Positions 37,340 to 46,511 of a stretch of DNA of 64,000 bases are shown here, one piece after another. Numbering within the stretch: the stretch's first letter is position 1; each line of letters begins with the position of its first letter. This DNA comes from Brasilonema sp. UFV-L1 (GTDB lineage: Bacteria > Cyanobacteriota > Cyanobacteriia > Cyanobacteriales > Nostocaceae), in the NCBI RefSeq assembly GCF_012912105.1, contig NZ_QMEA01000006.1:46642-110641 (forward strand), written 5' to 3'. The notes beneath the pieces are model-generated. The model was not told where the DNA came from. It worked only from the letters and a program-made list of their open reading frames with translations, and ran no database searches. Both the position numbers and the translations under genes were made by a program.

Positions 37340-37612
37340 GAATAAGAGTTCCGCGACTCGATAAGCCTCTTCCAAGTGGGGATAACCAGAGAGGATGAAG
37401 GTATCAATACCTAAAGAAGTATATTCCAACATTCTAGCGGCAACTGTACTGGGATCACCGACTAAAGCAGTTCCCGCACCACCTCGGACTAAACCGACGC
37501 CTGCCCACAGATTTGGACTAATTTCCAATGCTTCGCGACTACCTTTATGCAGTTGAGTCATGCGGCTTTGTCCAACAGAATCCATGCGGGCATAAGCTTT
37601 TTGTGCATTGGC

Positions 37613-37634
37613 GTTAAGCGTAGCTCTCCGTAGG
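37613..37634. repeat. 22-bp repeat insertion in ssuD
   Basis: On the minus strand CCTACGGAGAGCTACGCTTA plus AC. Removing it restores the frame [15 protein letters not shown]. The AGCTACGCTTAACGC end is also present at 35216-35230. Confidence 0.65.
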
Positions 37635-38575
37635 AATCGCCTTGTCATCCACATACCGAATTAATTCCTCCGCCGCCTTCCAGGCTTCACTTTCAGTTTC
37701 CCGCACAATGACATGCAAACGAATGCCAAACCGCAATGTTCGTCCCTCAGCTTCTGCCAGTCTGCGAACTGAGGCTATTTTTTCAGCAACTTCAGCAGGT
37801 GGTTCACCCCAAGTTAGATATACATCCACGTGTTTAGCTGCAACACGCTGGGCAATCAAAGAAGAACCGCCAAACCATAAAGGTGGGTAAGGTTTCTGAA
37901 TTGGGGGAAATAGCAGTTTACCACCCTTAACATTGAGATATTCTCCTGTAAAGTTGATTTCTTCGCCTGCACTAATTTGCCGCCACACTGTCAAAAACTC
38001 ATCCGTCAACTCATAGCGGTGATCATGACTCAGGTGCAAGCCATCTCCCGCTAACTCTATCGGATCGCCGCCTGTCACCACGTTAATCAGTAAACGTCCG
38101 CCAGAAAAACGATCAAAAGTCGCCGCCATCCGTGCTGCTACTCCAGGTGAAACCAATCCCGGACGTACTGCCACTAGAAAACGCATCTGTCGAGTCAGCG
38201 ATGCTAGCGTTGACGCCACAATCCAAGCATCTTCGCAAGAACGACCCGTAGGTAATAATGCCCCAGCATAACCCAGATCATCCACCGCTTGAGCAATTTG
38301 TCGTAAGTAGGGAAAGCTAACTGCCCGCCCACCTGTAGCAGTTCCAAGGTACCGCCCGTCGCCGTGGGTTGGGATAAACCATAGTAGCTGCATAATCGCT
38401 ATCCTATAAATATACGGTAAACTGATTAAATTGCCGTATTAATTTGCTAACTTAAAAGTATTGCACAGCCAATTCAGTAAATCAAGCTCTTACCAAAAGC
38501 AGGAAGTTAGCAATGCAGGACCTCTGCCTTTTTCCGGTAAAATCAGCAAAATGTGATCCAAACCTTGGTAAGTCT

Positions 38576-39379
38576 ATGCACAGCTTTATTCCGCCAAAAC
38601 GCTTTTTTCCTTACCTCACTTGGACTGACATCCAAGCAATGCCGAATAAGGAAAATGTAGTCATTATCCAACCAGTGGGAGCAATTGAACAGCATGGTCC
38701 TCATTTGCCGTTAATTGTTGATGCTGCTATTGGTGTGGCCGTTTTGGGAAAAGCTTTGCACAAGCTAGATACCACTATCCCGGCATATGCTCTGCCAACC
38801 TTATATTATGGAAAATCAAACGAACACTGGCACTTTCCCGGTACCATGACTCTGAGTGCCGAAACTCTCATTGCAACCCTCACGGAAATTGGAGAAAGTC
38901 TGTACCGTGCTGGGTTTAGGAAATTGGTCTTGATGAATTCCCACGGGGGACAACCTCAAATCATGGAAATTGTCGGGCGGGATTTGCATATTAAATATAG
39001 TGACTTGTTAGTATTTCCGCTGTTTACTTGGCGAGTGCCCCATATTACCGGAGAATTACTGACGCCCAAGGAAAAACAACTAGGTATTCATGCAGGAGAT
39101 GCTGAAACGAGTATTATGTTAGCCATTTTACCAGAACAAGTGAAAATGGAGTCTGCCGTTGCAGAGTATCCACCGGAACTGCCAGAAGGTAGTTTGCTCA
39201 GTATGGAGGGAAAGTTATCTTTTGCGTGGGCAACACGAGATTTAAGTAAAAGTGGAGTGGTTGGAGATCCAACAGTTGCAACTAAGGAAAAGGGCGATCG
39301 CATTCTGGAATCTGTTTCTGATGGTTGGGTGCAGGTGATTAAAGATATATACGTTTTTCAACAACCTCAACCCAAGTAA
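38576..39379 (+). CDS. Creatininase-family amidohydrolase
   Basis: 267 residues from the ATG at 38576; an in-frame ATG at 38513 has an AGGAAG before it but adds 21 residues with no family pattern. The metal-binding motif EQHGPHLPL and VDAA, SNEHWHFPGT, LMNSHGGQ and IHAGDAETS are the creatininase signatures. Members hydrolyse cyclic amides such as creatinine or act in riboflavin/F420 and mycofactocin pathways. The substrate cannot be read here. It lies between the ssuD pseudogene and the right copy of the direct repeat. Confidence 0.85.
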   Translation: MHSFIPPKRFFPYLTWTDIQAMPNKENVVIIQPVGAIEQHGPHLPLIVDAAIGVAVLGKALHKLDTTIPAYALPTLYYGKSNEHWHFPGTMTLSAETLIATLTEIGESLYRAGFRKLVLMNSHGGQPQIMEIVGRDLHIKYSDLLVFPLFTWRVPHITGELLTPKEKQLGIHAGDAETSIMLAILPEQVKMESAVAEYPPELPEGSLLSMEGKLSFAWATRDLSKSGVVGDPTVATKEKGDRILESVSDGWVQVIKDIYVFQQPQPK

Positions 39380-39423
39380 AGATTTTTTTCTTCAACAAGT
39401 TTTTGCAACTCAACGGATAAAAC
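39377..39423. repeat. Direct repeat, right copy
   Basis: Matches 31883-31925: GATTTTTTTCTTCAACAAGT then TTTT and GCAACTCAACGGATAAAAC. It begins inside the stop of the creatininase-family gene. Confidence 0.6.
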
Positions 39424-39639
39424 GGCGTTGCATTCACGTCTGTTTGCAAGACTGTTCGACAATGCCGACAGTCGTGAGTTTTTGTGAAGAGTGATTTCTT
39501 AGCAGAAACAAATCTTATTCTTGACACTGCTCCGCCTACTGCCTATACTTGCCCCAGCACTTTTGGGTTGATTTCGTACTCGGATTTTCAACTTACCTTT
39601 TTATAAGAAAATGATCATAACAATGACTCATGAAATATG

Positions 39640-39660
39640 AAAAAACCCGGCTTAACCGGG
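39640..39660 (-). terminator. Terminator of the small membrane gene
   Basis: On the minus strand CCCGG-TTAAG-CCGGG followed by TTTTTT, 35 bases after the stop of the gene at 39695. Confidence 0.8.
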
Positions 39661-39694
39661 CAGATGTACTGTTTGTCGAATTGAAGAGTGATGG

Positions 39695-40072
39695 TTACGG
39701 TTTAATTTCACAAGTTAATGGGCAAGAAGCAAAAACGGCAGTTGTTTGCAGATTTTCTTCTTCTCCATGCAACCAACTTAACCACTTGACTTCGCTGGGG
39801 TGAACTCCTTTTAGAGTTAGTACAAGAGCAGCCATCACAACCGCCATTACATTAAACATAATTAAACCACCTGCAACAAGCAAAACTGCGCTGACAGGCA
39901 TCACCGATTGCAAAACAACTGACAACAGACATCCGACCGTAGCCATCAAGACAACTAATGGAAAACCGACAACCAGCAAGCATACTGCCAATGTAAAAGT
40001 CCATATTAAAAAACTTTTAATCATCACTAAAGAGTATGTCTTACCGAGATGAGATGTTTGAGACAAAGCCAT
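39695..40072 (-). CDS. Small membrane protein of unknown function
   Basis: 125 residues from the ATG at 40072, which has GAGGG upstream; an in-frame upstream ATG adds 10 residues. Two to three long hydrophobic helices (SFLIWTFTLAVCLLVVGFPL, VVLQSVMPVSAVLLVAGGLI, MFNVMAVVMAALVLTL). The C-terminus has two Cys (FASCPLTCEIKP). No family recognised. Confidence 0.6.
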   Translation of the reverse strand: MALSQTSHLGKTYSLVMIKSFLIWTFTLAVCLLVVGFPLVVLMATVGCLLSVVLQSVMPVSAVLLVAGGLIMFNVMAVVMAALVLTLKGVHPSEVKWLSWLHGEEENLQTTAVFASCPLTCEIKP

Positions 40073-41091
40073 GACTTTTTCCCTCAAATAAAAAACAAAC
40101 AAAACAAGAATTCAGAATCAGAAATGTCTTGCTCATGAATGAGCGGGATCAACAATTAAAAATTCAGTATATAAAAACCAACTGAGAAAATGAGCATTTA
40201 TTTAATAAACTTTACAGTTTATTTTTTCTAAATATGTGCTCTCATCTTGTTTTAGATAGTATGAAAAATTTGCTTTTGACATCTATCTATAGGCATATAA
40301 ACAAAAAAGCAATCATTCTAAATGTTTTTTCAATTTAGTTTGTTTCCAGCATGCTTAATATTTCTTATGAAAACAAGGTAAATTCCTCATAATTCATAAA
40401 TGCTCTTAAACAAGCTATGTTTTGATGGGTTGATGGTGACTACCTCAATGAAAGGGCACAGTTTTTTCATGATAATGTATGAATTACAAATATTAAGAAT
40501 CTTAAATATGACCGAAAGGAATATCAAAAATTACTAATTTTGAATTGAGAATGCTGTTTGCTTAGCGTCCTCATAAGCCTTGCGAACACAATGAGTCCCT
40601 CGCAGTGCGGTATGGCTGGGCCATTAGCGCAGATCCTCCCGAATAAGGCACGGATACGTGACAAAGAGCGTGAACGCGAGCATATTTCAAGAAACACAGG
40701 GGCAAAACAAGTCAAAACCATAAGGTAAGAAGTGAGCCAGCGCGGTGGACGGGTTCCACAGGCTACAGCGACTGGCGGAACGCGCAGCGAGACCGGAGGT
40801 CTTCCCCCGAAGGGGTCAAAATTAATACTTTTGACTTTTGATTTTTGTTAGCGCAGCGGGACGCAGCTGCGCCTGCGCCCTTCGGGTTCACAGTCGCCTG
40901 TTGTCGGGAAACCCTCCCGCAGCGCTGCTTCACCGCGCAGCCTCCGGTCCTTTTTGACTTCCCCGTTGGCGCAGCCGCCCTGAAAGGGCTAGGGATGTGG
41001 GGGTGTAAGAGAAAAAGGTGTTTCTTTCATTCGTAGCGGGTGGTGCGCCGTCCGTGGGGCTGATCTTAAGGAGATAAGGAGTGACAGGTTC
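40073..41091. other. Long repeat-rich spacer
   Basis: 40103-40520 is AT-rich with no gene. 40735-41000 is packed with GC-rich interspersed repeats; 40877-40934 closely matches 52722-52780 inside the TnpB gene. A 65-codon frame at 40524-40721 on the minus strand does not look coding. Confidence 0.5.
40877..40934. repeat. Dispersed palindromic GC-rich repeat
   Basis: GCCCTTCGGGTTCACAGTCG, then CCTGTTGTCGGGAAACCCTC and CGCAGCGCTGCTTCACC. The other copy, at 52722-52780, codes for the C-terminal tail of TnpB. Confidence 0.65.
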
Positions 41092-41853
41092 TTGACATCC
41101 GACAGACCACTTTTACCTCAACTGTTTAAAGGCATTGCGCTCTTTACACCTGGAGGAGATTTAATTTACTGTATCGATCCTAGTAAGCAGGGTCGATGGC
41201 ATTTGCATTTGTGCATTACCTTACAGGAAATCCTTAACTTACCAGAACCGCCTCACTTTTTGGTACCTTGCTACACGGCGACTATAGACCATTGGTTAGA
41301 TCCACGCACTCAACAGATACAGACTTTTTGTGAAGCTTATCCGGCAGTTATGCGACATCAAGCTGTTCTGAACGCTATTTTTGGGACAGGCGAATTATCA
41401 TGGCAATCTGCACCTTGGCAAGAAGGGTTATGCGATCGCCTAGTATTGACAACATATCGTTCCACATTCCCCCAGCTTTGGGAAGACCACGACTTAGTGA
41501 TGCGCCTCGATCTTTCGGAGCCAAATCCTTCTTACTATCAACCAGTCATATCTACACAACAACCCCAACCAAAAACAAAAGGTTATGTTCTGCGCCTATT
41601 TCTTGCAGGACATAGTGCTGCGACTGAACGCATTTTGGAGAATTTACACGATCTGTTAGAAAAAAATCTTGGCAACCCTTACACACTAAAAGTGATTGAC
41701 GTTTTAAGGAATCCAGAACAAGCAGAATCCAATCAAGTTTCTGCAACTCCAACCCTTGTCAAAGTTTGGCCTCATCCTATTCGACGCATTGTTGGGGATT
41801 TAGATAATGTGGAGAAAATTTTACAGATGTTGGCAGCTCAGGAAAACTCATAA
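41092..41853 (+). CDS. KaiB-like two-domain protein
   Basis: 253 residues starting at TTG (GGAG about 11 bases upstream; the nearby GTG frame closes at once). The N-terminal 150 residues form an uncharacterised domain (GIALFTPGGDLIYCIDPSKQ, WHLHLCITLQEIL). The C-terminal part (about 163-250) has the KaiB thioredoxin-like fold: YVLRLFLAGHSAATERILEN, LKVIDVLRNPEQAE, SATPTLVKVWPHPIRRIVGD. KaiB proper is about 100 residues; this fused form is probably a clock-related or redox-type KaiB paralogue, and fold switching is not implied. Neighbours give no functional clue. Confidence 0.85.
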   Translation: MTSDRPLLPQLFKGIALFTPGGDLIYCIDPSKQGRWHLHLCITLQEILNLPEPPHFLVPCYTATIDHWLDPRTQQIQTFCEAYPAVMRHQAVLNAIFGTGELSWQSAPWQEGLCDRLVLTTYRSTFPQLWEDHDLVMRLDLSEPNPSYYQPVISTQQPQPKTKGYVLRLFLAGHSAATERILENLHDLLEKNLGNPYTLKVIDVLRNPEQAESNQVSATPTLVKVWPHPIRRIVGDLDNVEKILQMLAAQENS

Positions 41854-41896
41854 ACCAAGTAAAAAGAAATTGTAATTTCTTTTTACTTAGTTCGTT

Positions 41897-42844
41897 TTAC
41901 TTGTAAGGACGGCTGACTTCTTCTAACTGCTTCATCTCGTCATCGCTCAATCTCCAACCCAAAGCACCTGCATTCTGTCGTACCTGTTCGGCTGTTTTTG
42001 CCCCAGCAATAGGAATGATGTTTCCTTGAGCGATTAACCAGTTCAATGCAACTTGGGCAGGGGTACGTCCGTGAATTTCTCCTATCTGGCGTAGTAAAGA
42101 TATCACAGGTTCTATTTTCTGCAAACCTGCTTTACTAAAACGAGGGTCTATTCTTCTGCCATCTTTGAGATGACTAGCGTGCTCAGGAGTATATTTGCCA
42201 GTCAGTAAACCTTGAGCCAAAGGACTATATGCCAAGATTGTTACACCTAATTCACGAGCAGTTTTGAGAATGCCATTAGTTTCAATTTGCCGAGTCAGCA
42301 ACGAATAACGGACTTGATTCACTGCTAAAGGTACACCACGGGCGGCTAATATCTGGTGTGCTTCTCGCATTTGCTGCTCTGAGTAATTACTGACACCGAC
42401 GGCTTCAATTCTGCCTCGCTTCACCTCATCTGCCAAAGCATTCATCAAGGTTTCTTGACTCATAAAGAACGTAAAAGGCCAATGAACTTGATACAGAGTG
42501 ACTCGTTCTCGCTGTAAACGTTTGAGACTATCTGTCAGAGCATCAGCAACAGACTGATTTATAAATCGCCAGGGAAAAGGACCGTATTTGGTTGCAATTT
42601 CTACCTGTTTGTCGGTTTTCTTTAAGAATTGTCCCAGAAATTGCTCTGAAAGTCCTAATCCATAAACTTCAGCGCTATCAAAGAAGGTGACACCAACTTC
42701 TAAAGCTGCTGTAAAAGCTGCTTGCAACTCATCTGCACCATAATTGTTGCCGTAATTCCAAAAGAGTTTATCACCCCATGCCCAAGTACCAATACAAAGT
42801 GGTGTAACAGCTGGACCATTATTCCCTAGTGTGATGCTTTCCAC
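41897..42844 (-). CDS. Aldo/keto reductase
   Basis: 315 residues with the TIM-barrel AKR signature. The catalytic tetrad is D56, Y61, K86 and H121 (FFDSAEVYG, EIATKYGP, LYQVHWP). NADPH-binding segment IPIAGAKTAEQV is at the C-terminus. It reduces carbonyls in the cytosol; the physiological substrate is not known. It is monocistronic and convergent with the KaiB-like gene 43 bp away. Confidence 0.92.
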   Translation of the reverse strand: MESITLGNNGPAVTPLCIGTWAWGDKLFWNYGNNYGADELQAAFTAALEVGVTFFDSAEVYGLGLSEQFLGQFLKKTDKQVEIATKYGPFPWRFINQSVADALTDSLKRLQRERVTLYQVHWPFTFFMSQETLMNALADEVKRGRIEAVGVSNYSEQQMREAHQILAARGVPLAVNQVRYSLLTRQIETNGILKTARELGVTILAYSPLAQGLLTGKYTPEHASHLKDGRRIDPRFSKAGLQKIEPVISLLRQIGEIHGRTPAQVALNWLIAQGNIIPIAGAKTAEQVRQNAGALGWRLSDDEMKQLEEVSRPYK

Positions 42845-43227
42845 GTTTATAAGATTACATTTATTTACACTTGTTTACTTTTCAGTGTATTGCAAAACTT
42901 CTCGCAAAATATCTCTCAGAATGCAGAATACAAAATACAGAACTCTGTTATGGAGGCATTAATCTTGACAAACCCGCAACCGATGAGTTGTGGTAAACCT
43001 CGCGCCATCTGTATTTTTCTTCAAAAACTACATACTACCCAGAAGTTTTGTGCTTCCCATCAAACTTTATAATGATATGGAAGACATCAGCCTTTAGGAA
43101 CTACCTCTTCAAGGAATTGCCCAGAATTTCAGCGAGCTAGTCACCCGGAAGCCTAAATGATTGACACTAAACACATATACATATTATTTAGTGACTAAAT
43201 ACTTCTGATGGTAAAAGGGATCATTGT
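42845..43227. promoter_or_regulatory. Leader/promoter region of the stressosome operon
   Basis: 383 bp, AT-rich, no gene. TTTAGTGACTAAA (about 43187-43199) is a palindrome about 30 bp before the RsbR start. The boxes are not certain. Confidence 0.35.
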
Positions 43228-44082
43228 ATGGGCTTGAGTAATGGAAGTAAAATTTCTCAGGTTATAGAAAAGTATGAAGCGGATTTGTTGGCTGATTGGA
43301 TGCAAGCGCTCATGGCTAACAACACCCGCAAAGGTTTGCTCAAAGAGACGGAACTACAACAGGAGTGTCGAGAATTTCTCAATTTGTTGAAGACGGCTGT
43401 ACAGCGCGGTAACTTAACCAATGTGCAATCATCTGAATGGCGCTCTGTGGGAGAAATGCTAACTAGTATTTCTCGAAGTCGTTCGCAAAAAGGTTTTACA
43501 CCGTCGGAAACGGCTACCTTTATTTTTTCTTTTAAACAACCTCTATTTACTTGTTTACGTCAAGAATATGTTGAAGATGCAGCTGGCTTGGTTGAAGATA
43601 CCTGGCTTGCCACTACTCTTATAGATCAGCTCGGATTGTTAACTATAGAAGCATACCAGAAAACGCGTGAAGAAGTCATCATTCGCCAGCAAGAAGAATT
43701 GCTAGAACTTTCAACACCTGTTGTCAAGCTCTGGGAAGGAGTTTTAGCTCTGCCTATTATTGGGACTTTAGATAGTAGTCGCACTCAGGTGATGATGGAA
43801 TCTCTCCTGCAAAAGATAGTAGAAACAGGTTCAGAAGTTGCGATCATCGACATTACCGGAGTACCGACAGTAGATACACTCACAGCTCAGCATTTACTCA
43901 AGACAGTCACCGCAGCTCGGTTAATGGGCGCAGAGTGCATTATCAGTGGAATTCGCCCCCAAATTGCTCAAACAATTGTTTACCTCGGTGTGGATTTGGC
44001 AGATGTGGTTACAAAGGCGAGTTTAGCAGACGCTTTTTTGATAGCTCTAAAACGCCTTGGCCTAACAATCAACCATTCCTAA
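43228..44082 (+). CDS. rsbR: Stressosome sensor RsbR
   Basis: 284 residues. An RsbRD-like helical sensor domain (about 1-150) is followed by a STAS domain (about 165-280). The two threonines phosphorylated by RsbT in Bacillus are conserved: T217 in VPTVDT and T249 in PQIAQTIVYLG. It would form the stressosome core with RsbS. It is the first gene of a co-oriented unit (rsbR, rsbS, rsbT). Confidence 0.9.
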   Translation: MGLSNGSKISQVIEKYEADLLADWMQALMANNTRKGLLKETELQQECREFLNLLKTAVQRGNLTNVQSSEWRSVGEMLTSISRSRSQKGFTPSETATFIFSFKQPLFTCLRQEYVEDAAGLVEDTWLATTLIDQLGLLTIEAYQKTREEVIIRQQEELLELSTPVVKLWEGVLALPIIGTLDSSRTQVMMESLLQKIVETGSEVAIIDITGVPTVDTLTAQHLLKTVTAARLMGAECIISGIRPQIAQTIVYLGVDLADVVTKASLADAFLIALKRLGLTINHS

Positions 44083-44107
44083 ACTGGGTAAAAATTTCAG
44101 AGGTTTT

Positions 44108-44503
44108 ATGGAACGCATTCCAATACTTAAGATGGGCGAATTTCTTTTGGTGACGATTCAAGTTGATATGCATGATCAGTTGGCGAAGGTTTTGCAAGAT
44201 GATTTAACAAATCGTATTACTGAAACTCAGGCTCGTGGGGTGTTGATTGATATTTCGTCCTTGGAGATTGTGGATTCTTTTATCGGTAGAATCTTGGGGA
44301 ACATTGCTAAGATGTCACAGGTTCTTGATGCTCAGACGGTTGTTGTAGGAATGCAGCCAGCAGTCGCCATCACCTTAGTAGAACTGGGACTTTCCTTGAC
44401 AGGTATTCGTACCGCCTTAAACCTTGAAAAAGGCATGGCACTTCTGCGAACATCGCTGAAGGCGACTGCTGGAGGAAACACAGATGGATATGCACGGGTG
44501 TGA
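44108..44503 (+). CDS. rsbS: Stressosome scaffold RsbS (STAS domain)
   Basis: 131 residues, a single STAS domain. S57 in LEIVDSFIGR is the equivalent of the serine phosphorylated by RsbT. It lies 25 bp after rsbR and overlaps rsbT by 20 bp, so the three are transcribed and translated together. The C-terminal 15 residues extend past the usual length. Confidence 0.92.
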   Translation: MERIPILKMGEFLLVTIQVDMHDQLAKVLQDDLTNRITETQARGVLIDISSLEIVDSFIGRILGNIAKMSQVLDAQTVVVGMQPAVAITLVELGLSLTGIRTALNLEKGMALLRTSLKATAGGNTDGYARV

Positions 44504-44888
44504 AATCATGAGCATCCAATCCTCACAAGATGTTGTTTTCGTTCGCCAAAAGGTGCGTCAATTCGCTGTTAAACTGGGGTTTAGCCTGGTCGATCAAACA
44601 AAAATTGTCACAGCAGCCAGCGAGCTAGCTCGTAATACCTTAGACTACGGAGGCGGTGGGACTGTTAAACTGGAAGGACTTCAAGATGGGATGCGTCATG
44701 GTCTGCGGCTCGTTTTTGAAGACTCCGGACCAGGAATACCAGATATTGAGTTAGCACTCAAAGACGGTTACACCACTGGTGGTGGGCTGGGTATGGGGCT
44801 AAGCGGTGCAAGGCGATTGGTCAACGAATTTGAGATCGTCTCCCGTGTTGGTGAAGGTACCCGTGTCAAGATTATAAAATGGAAGTAA
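44484..44888 (+). CDS. rsbT: Switch kinase RsbT
   Basis: 134 residues from ATG 44484, overlapping rsbS; a further ATG follows at 44508. GHKL ATPase motifs are intact: TAASELARNTLDYGGGG (N-box), EDSGPGIPD (G1) and TTGGGLGMGLSGARRL (G2). It phosphorylates RsbS/RsbR and then activates a partner phosphatase. The next gene of the pathway (46512) is separated from it by the IscB element. Confidence 0.92.
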   Translation: MDMHGCEIMSIQSSQDVVFVRQKVRQFAVKLGFSLVDQTKIVTAASELARNTLDYGGGGTVKLEGLQDGMRHGLRLVFEDSGPGIPDIELALKDGYTTGGGLGMGLSGARRLVNEFEIVSRVGEGTRVKIIKWK

Positions 44889-44902
44889 CCAGATTGTAAG
44901 CA

Positions 44903-45134
44903 ACCCCCGGATTGAATCCGGGGGCTTTAGCAAATGTTGAAGCCTAGCTTACCCGACACGCGTACTCCCTTGTACTACGTTATTGGCAAGCTGTTGAAGA
45001 ACCTACCCTGGAATGCGTAGCCAGTTTCAGGCTCTAGAAGTCGAAGATTAAACAAGCATAAAGGTTTAAAGCTAGTGTCTTCGACATAGTACCGACCAAT
45101 AACATTGTCCAGGCTAACATTACCCGAAAGGAGG
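44903..45134 (+). ncRNA. Presumptive HEARO/omega RNA of IscB
   Basis: A 230-base non-coding stretch directly upstream of iscB, where HEARO (omega) RNAs lie, with the hairpin at 44904-44924, several further stems, and a 3' ACCCGAAAGGAGGGAC that includes the iscB ribosome site. The guide would be the sequence just 5' of the element, that is the end of rsbT. No covariance model was run. Confidence 0.65.
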
Positions 45135-45139
45135 GACAT

Positions 45140-46420
45140 ATGTCCAAAATATTTGTCATCGATTCAGACGAACGACCACTAGATCCAATTCATCCAGCAC
45201 AAGCAAGGCAATTATTACGAAACAAAAAAGCAGCAATTTTTAGAAGATTTCCTTTCACTTTGATTCTTAAAGAAGCTAGACCAGAAGCTCCTACTCAGCC
45301 ACTACGATTAAAGATTGACCCTGGTGCAAAGTATACAGGAATGGCATTAGTTAACGATTCTACTGGTGAAGTAGTTTTTGCAGCAGAACTAAAACATAGG
45401 GGTTTTGCAATTCGAGACTCCTTAACTTCTAGAAGACAACTTCGTAGAGGTAGAAGAAACCGCAAAACTAGATATCGTCAACCACGATTTTTGAATCGAA
45501 CACGACCGAAAGGATGTCTACCTCCTAGTTTGCAAAGTCGAATTGAGAATATCAAGACTTGGGTAGCGAAATTACGAAAATACGTACCACTCGAAGCAAT
45601 TAGCCAGGAACTAGTTCGTTTTGATATGCAGTTAATTCAAAATCCAGAAATTCAAGGAAAAGAGTATCAGCAAGGAACTTTAGCAGGTTACGAAACTAGA
45701 GAGTTTTTATTGGAAAAATGGAATAGACAGTGTGCTTACTGTGGTATTAAAGATGTTCCATTGCAAATAGAACACATTCATGCAAGAGCTAAAGGAGGTT
45801 CCAACTCAATCACAAATCTGACCTTGAGTTGCTCCAAGTGCAACACAAAGAAAGGAACTAAAGACATTAAAGATTTTCTTAAAAAAGACTCCCAAAGGCT
45901 GGATAAAATTTTAAAACAAGCGAAAAGACCATTGGCAGATGCAGCAGCAGTAAATACAACAAGATTCGCATTGTTAGAAGTTTTAAGAGCAACAAGCTTG
46001 CCAGTAGAAATAGGTTCCGGTGGATTAACTAAATTTAATCGGAATCAACAAAAGCTACCTAAAACTCATTGGTTAGATGCTGCTTGTGTCGGTACATCAA
46101 CACCAATTCTCAATATTAAAGGTATTAAACCTCTGATGATTACAGCTAATGGTCATGGCACACGTCAATCATGCCGTACAGATAAATATGGATTTTCAAA
46201 TCGTCACTGTTCAAGAACCAAGTTTCACTTTGGTTTTCAAACTGGAGATATTGTAAAAGCAGTTGTAACAAGCGGTAAAAAAATAGGCAAATACGTTGGA
46301 AGAATTGCAACTCGTGCAACTGGGAGCTTTAATATTTCAACTAAAAACGGATTAGTTCAAGGAATCAGTTATAAACTTTGCAAACAAATTCACAAGAAGG
46401 ACGGTTATTCGTATGCGTAA
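45140..46420 (+). CDS. iscB: IscB RNA-guided nuclease
   Basis: 426 residues, AGGAGG 5 bases before the ATG. It is the ancestor-type relative of Cas9. Domains in order: PLMP-like start (RPLDPIHPAQARQLL), RuvC-I D60 (LKIDPGAKYTG), arginine-rich bridge SRRQLRRGRRNRKTRYR, RuvC-II E157, HNH (C198/C201, EHIH with H212/H214, C231/C234), RuvC-III H310 and D313 (HWLDAACVG), and a C-terminal TID-like region. All catalytic residues are present, so it should be active. It is transcribed in the same direction as the surrounding operon. Confidence 0.93.
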   Translation: MSKIFVIDSDERPLDPIHPAQARQLLRNKKAAIFRRFPFTLILKEARPEAPTQPLRLKIDPGAKYTGMALVNDSTGEVVFAAELKHRGFAIRDSLTSRRQLRRGRRNRKTRYRQPRFLNRTRPKGCLPPSLQSRIENIKTWVAKLRKYVPLEAISQELVRFDMQLIQNPEIQGKEYQQGTLAGYETREFLLEKWNRQCAYCGIKDVPLQIEHIHARAKGGSNSITNLTLSCSKCNTKKGTKDIKDFLKKDSQRLDKILKQAKRPLADAAAVNTTRFALLEVLRATSLPVEIGSGGLTKFNRNQQKLPKTHWLDAACVGTSTPILNIKGIKPLMITANGHGTRQSCRTDKYGFSNRHCSRTKFHFGFQTGDIVKAVVTSGKKIGKYVGRIATRATGSFNISTKNGLVQGISYKLCKQIHKKDGYSYA

Positions 46421-46511
46421 TTTGGAGAATCGGACGGTTGATAAATCAACCGCGTCGTGTTTCTTCTCTGGTCTAAAGACGCAGAGTTTCCACACTCCCG
46501 GAGGCTTTTAG

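Larger units (their letters stand above)
37037..38393 (-). pseudogene. ssuD: FMNH2-dependent alkanesulfonate monooxygenase, broken by two insertions
   Basis: The luciferase-fold N-terminal part ([51 protein letters not shown]) is intact from 38393. A 22-bp insertion (37613-37634) after DDKAI shifts the frame and brings a stop; the gene resumes as [17 protein letters not shown] and [16 protein letters not shown]. After YRVAELLF a second insertion (37181-37339, 159 bp) interrupts, and a C-terminal piece (PHLPLENGSTVEQQHVLSPF) ends at 37037. Reading through both would give a normal SsuD of about 390 residues. Desulfonation by this copy should be lost. Confidence 0.85.
44900..46470 (+). mobile_element. 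IscB element (IS605-like, non-autonomous)
   Basis: It contains an omega RNA region and iscB, and no transposase. Left-end hairpin CCCCCGGATT (44904-44913) / AATCCGGGGG (44915-44924); right-end hairpin CGGTTGAT-AA-ATCAACCG (46435-46452). Exact ends are not defined. It is inserted between rsbT and the phosphatase gene. Confidence 0.7.

Noticed and set aside
37247..37654. Separate 135-residue ORF read as an independent gene
   Set aside because: It is the frame-shifted C-terminal part of the ssuD pseudogene, not a gene of its own.
40524..40721. 65-codon minus-strand ORF
   Set aside because: Low-complexity, Arg/Ser-rich, lies next to interspersed repeat sequence; no similarity pattern.
40735..41000. 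Dense GC-rich repeats suggesting a CRISPR array
   Set aside because: Units are irregular, partly palindromic and unequal in length, with no constant repeat-spacer rhythm and no cas genes nearby.
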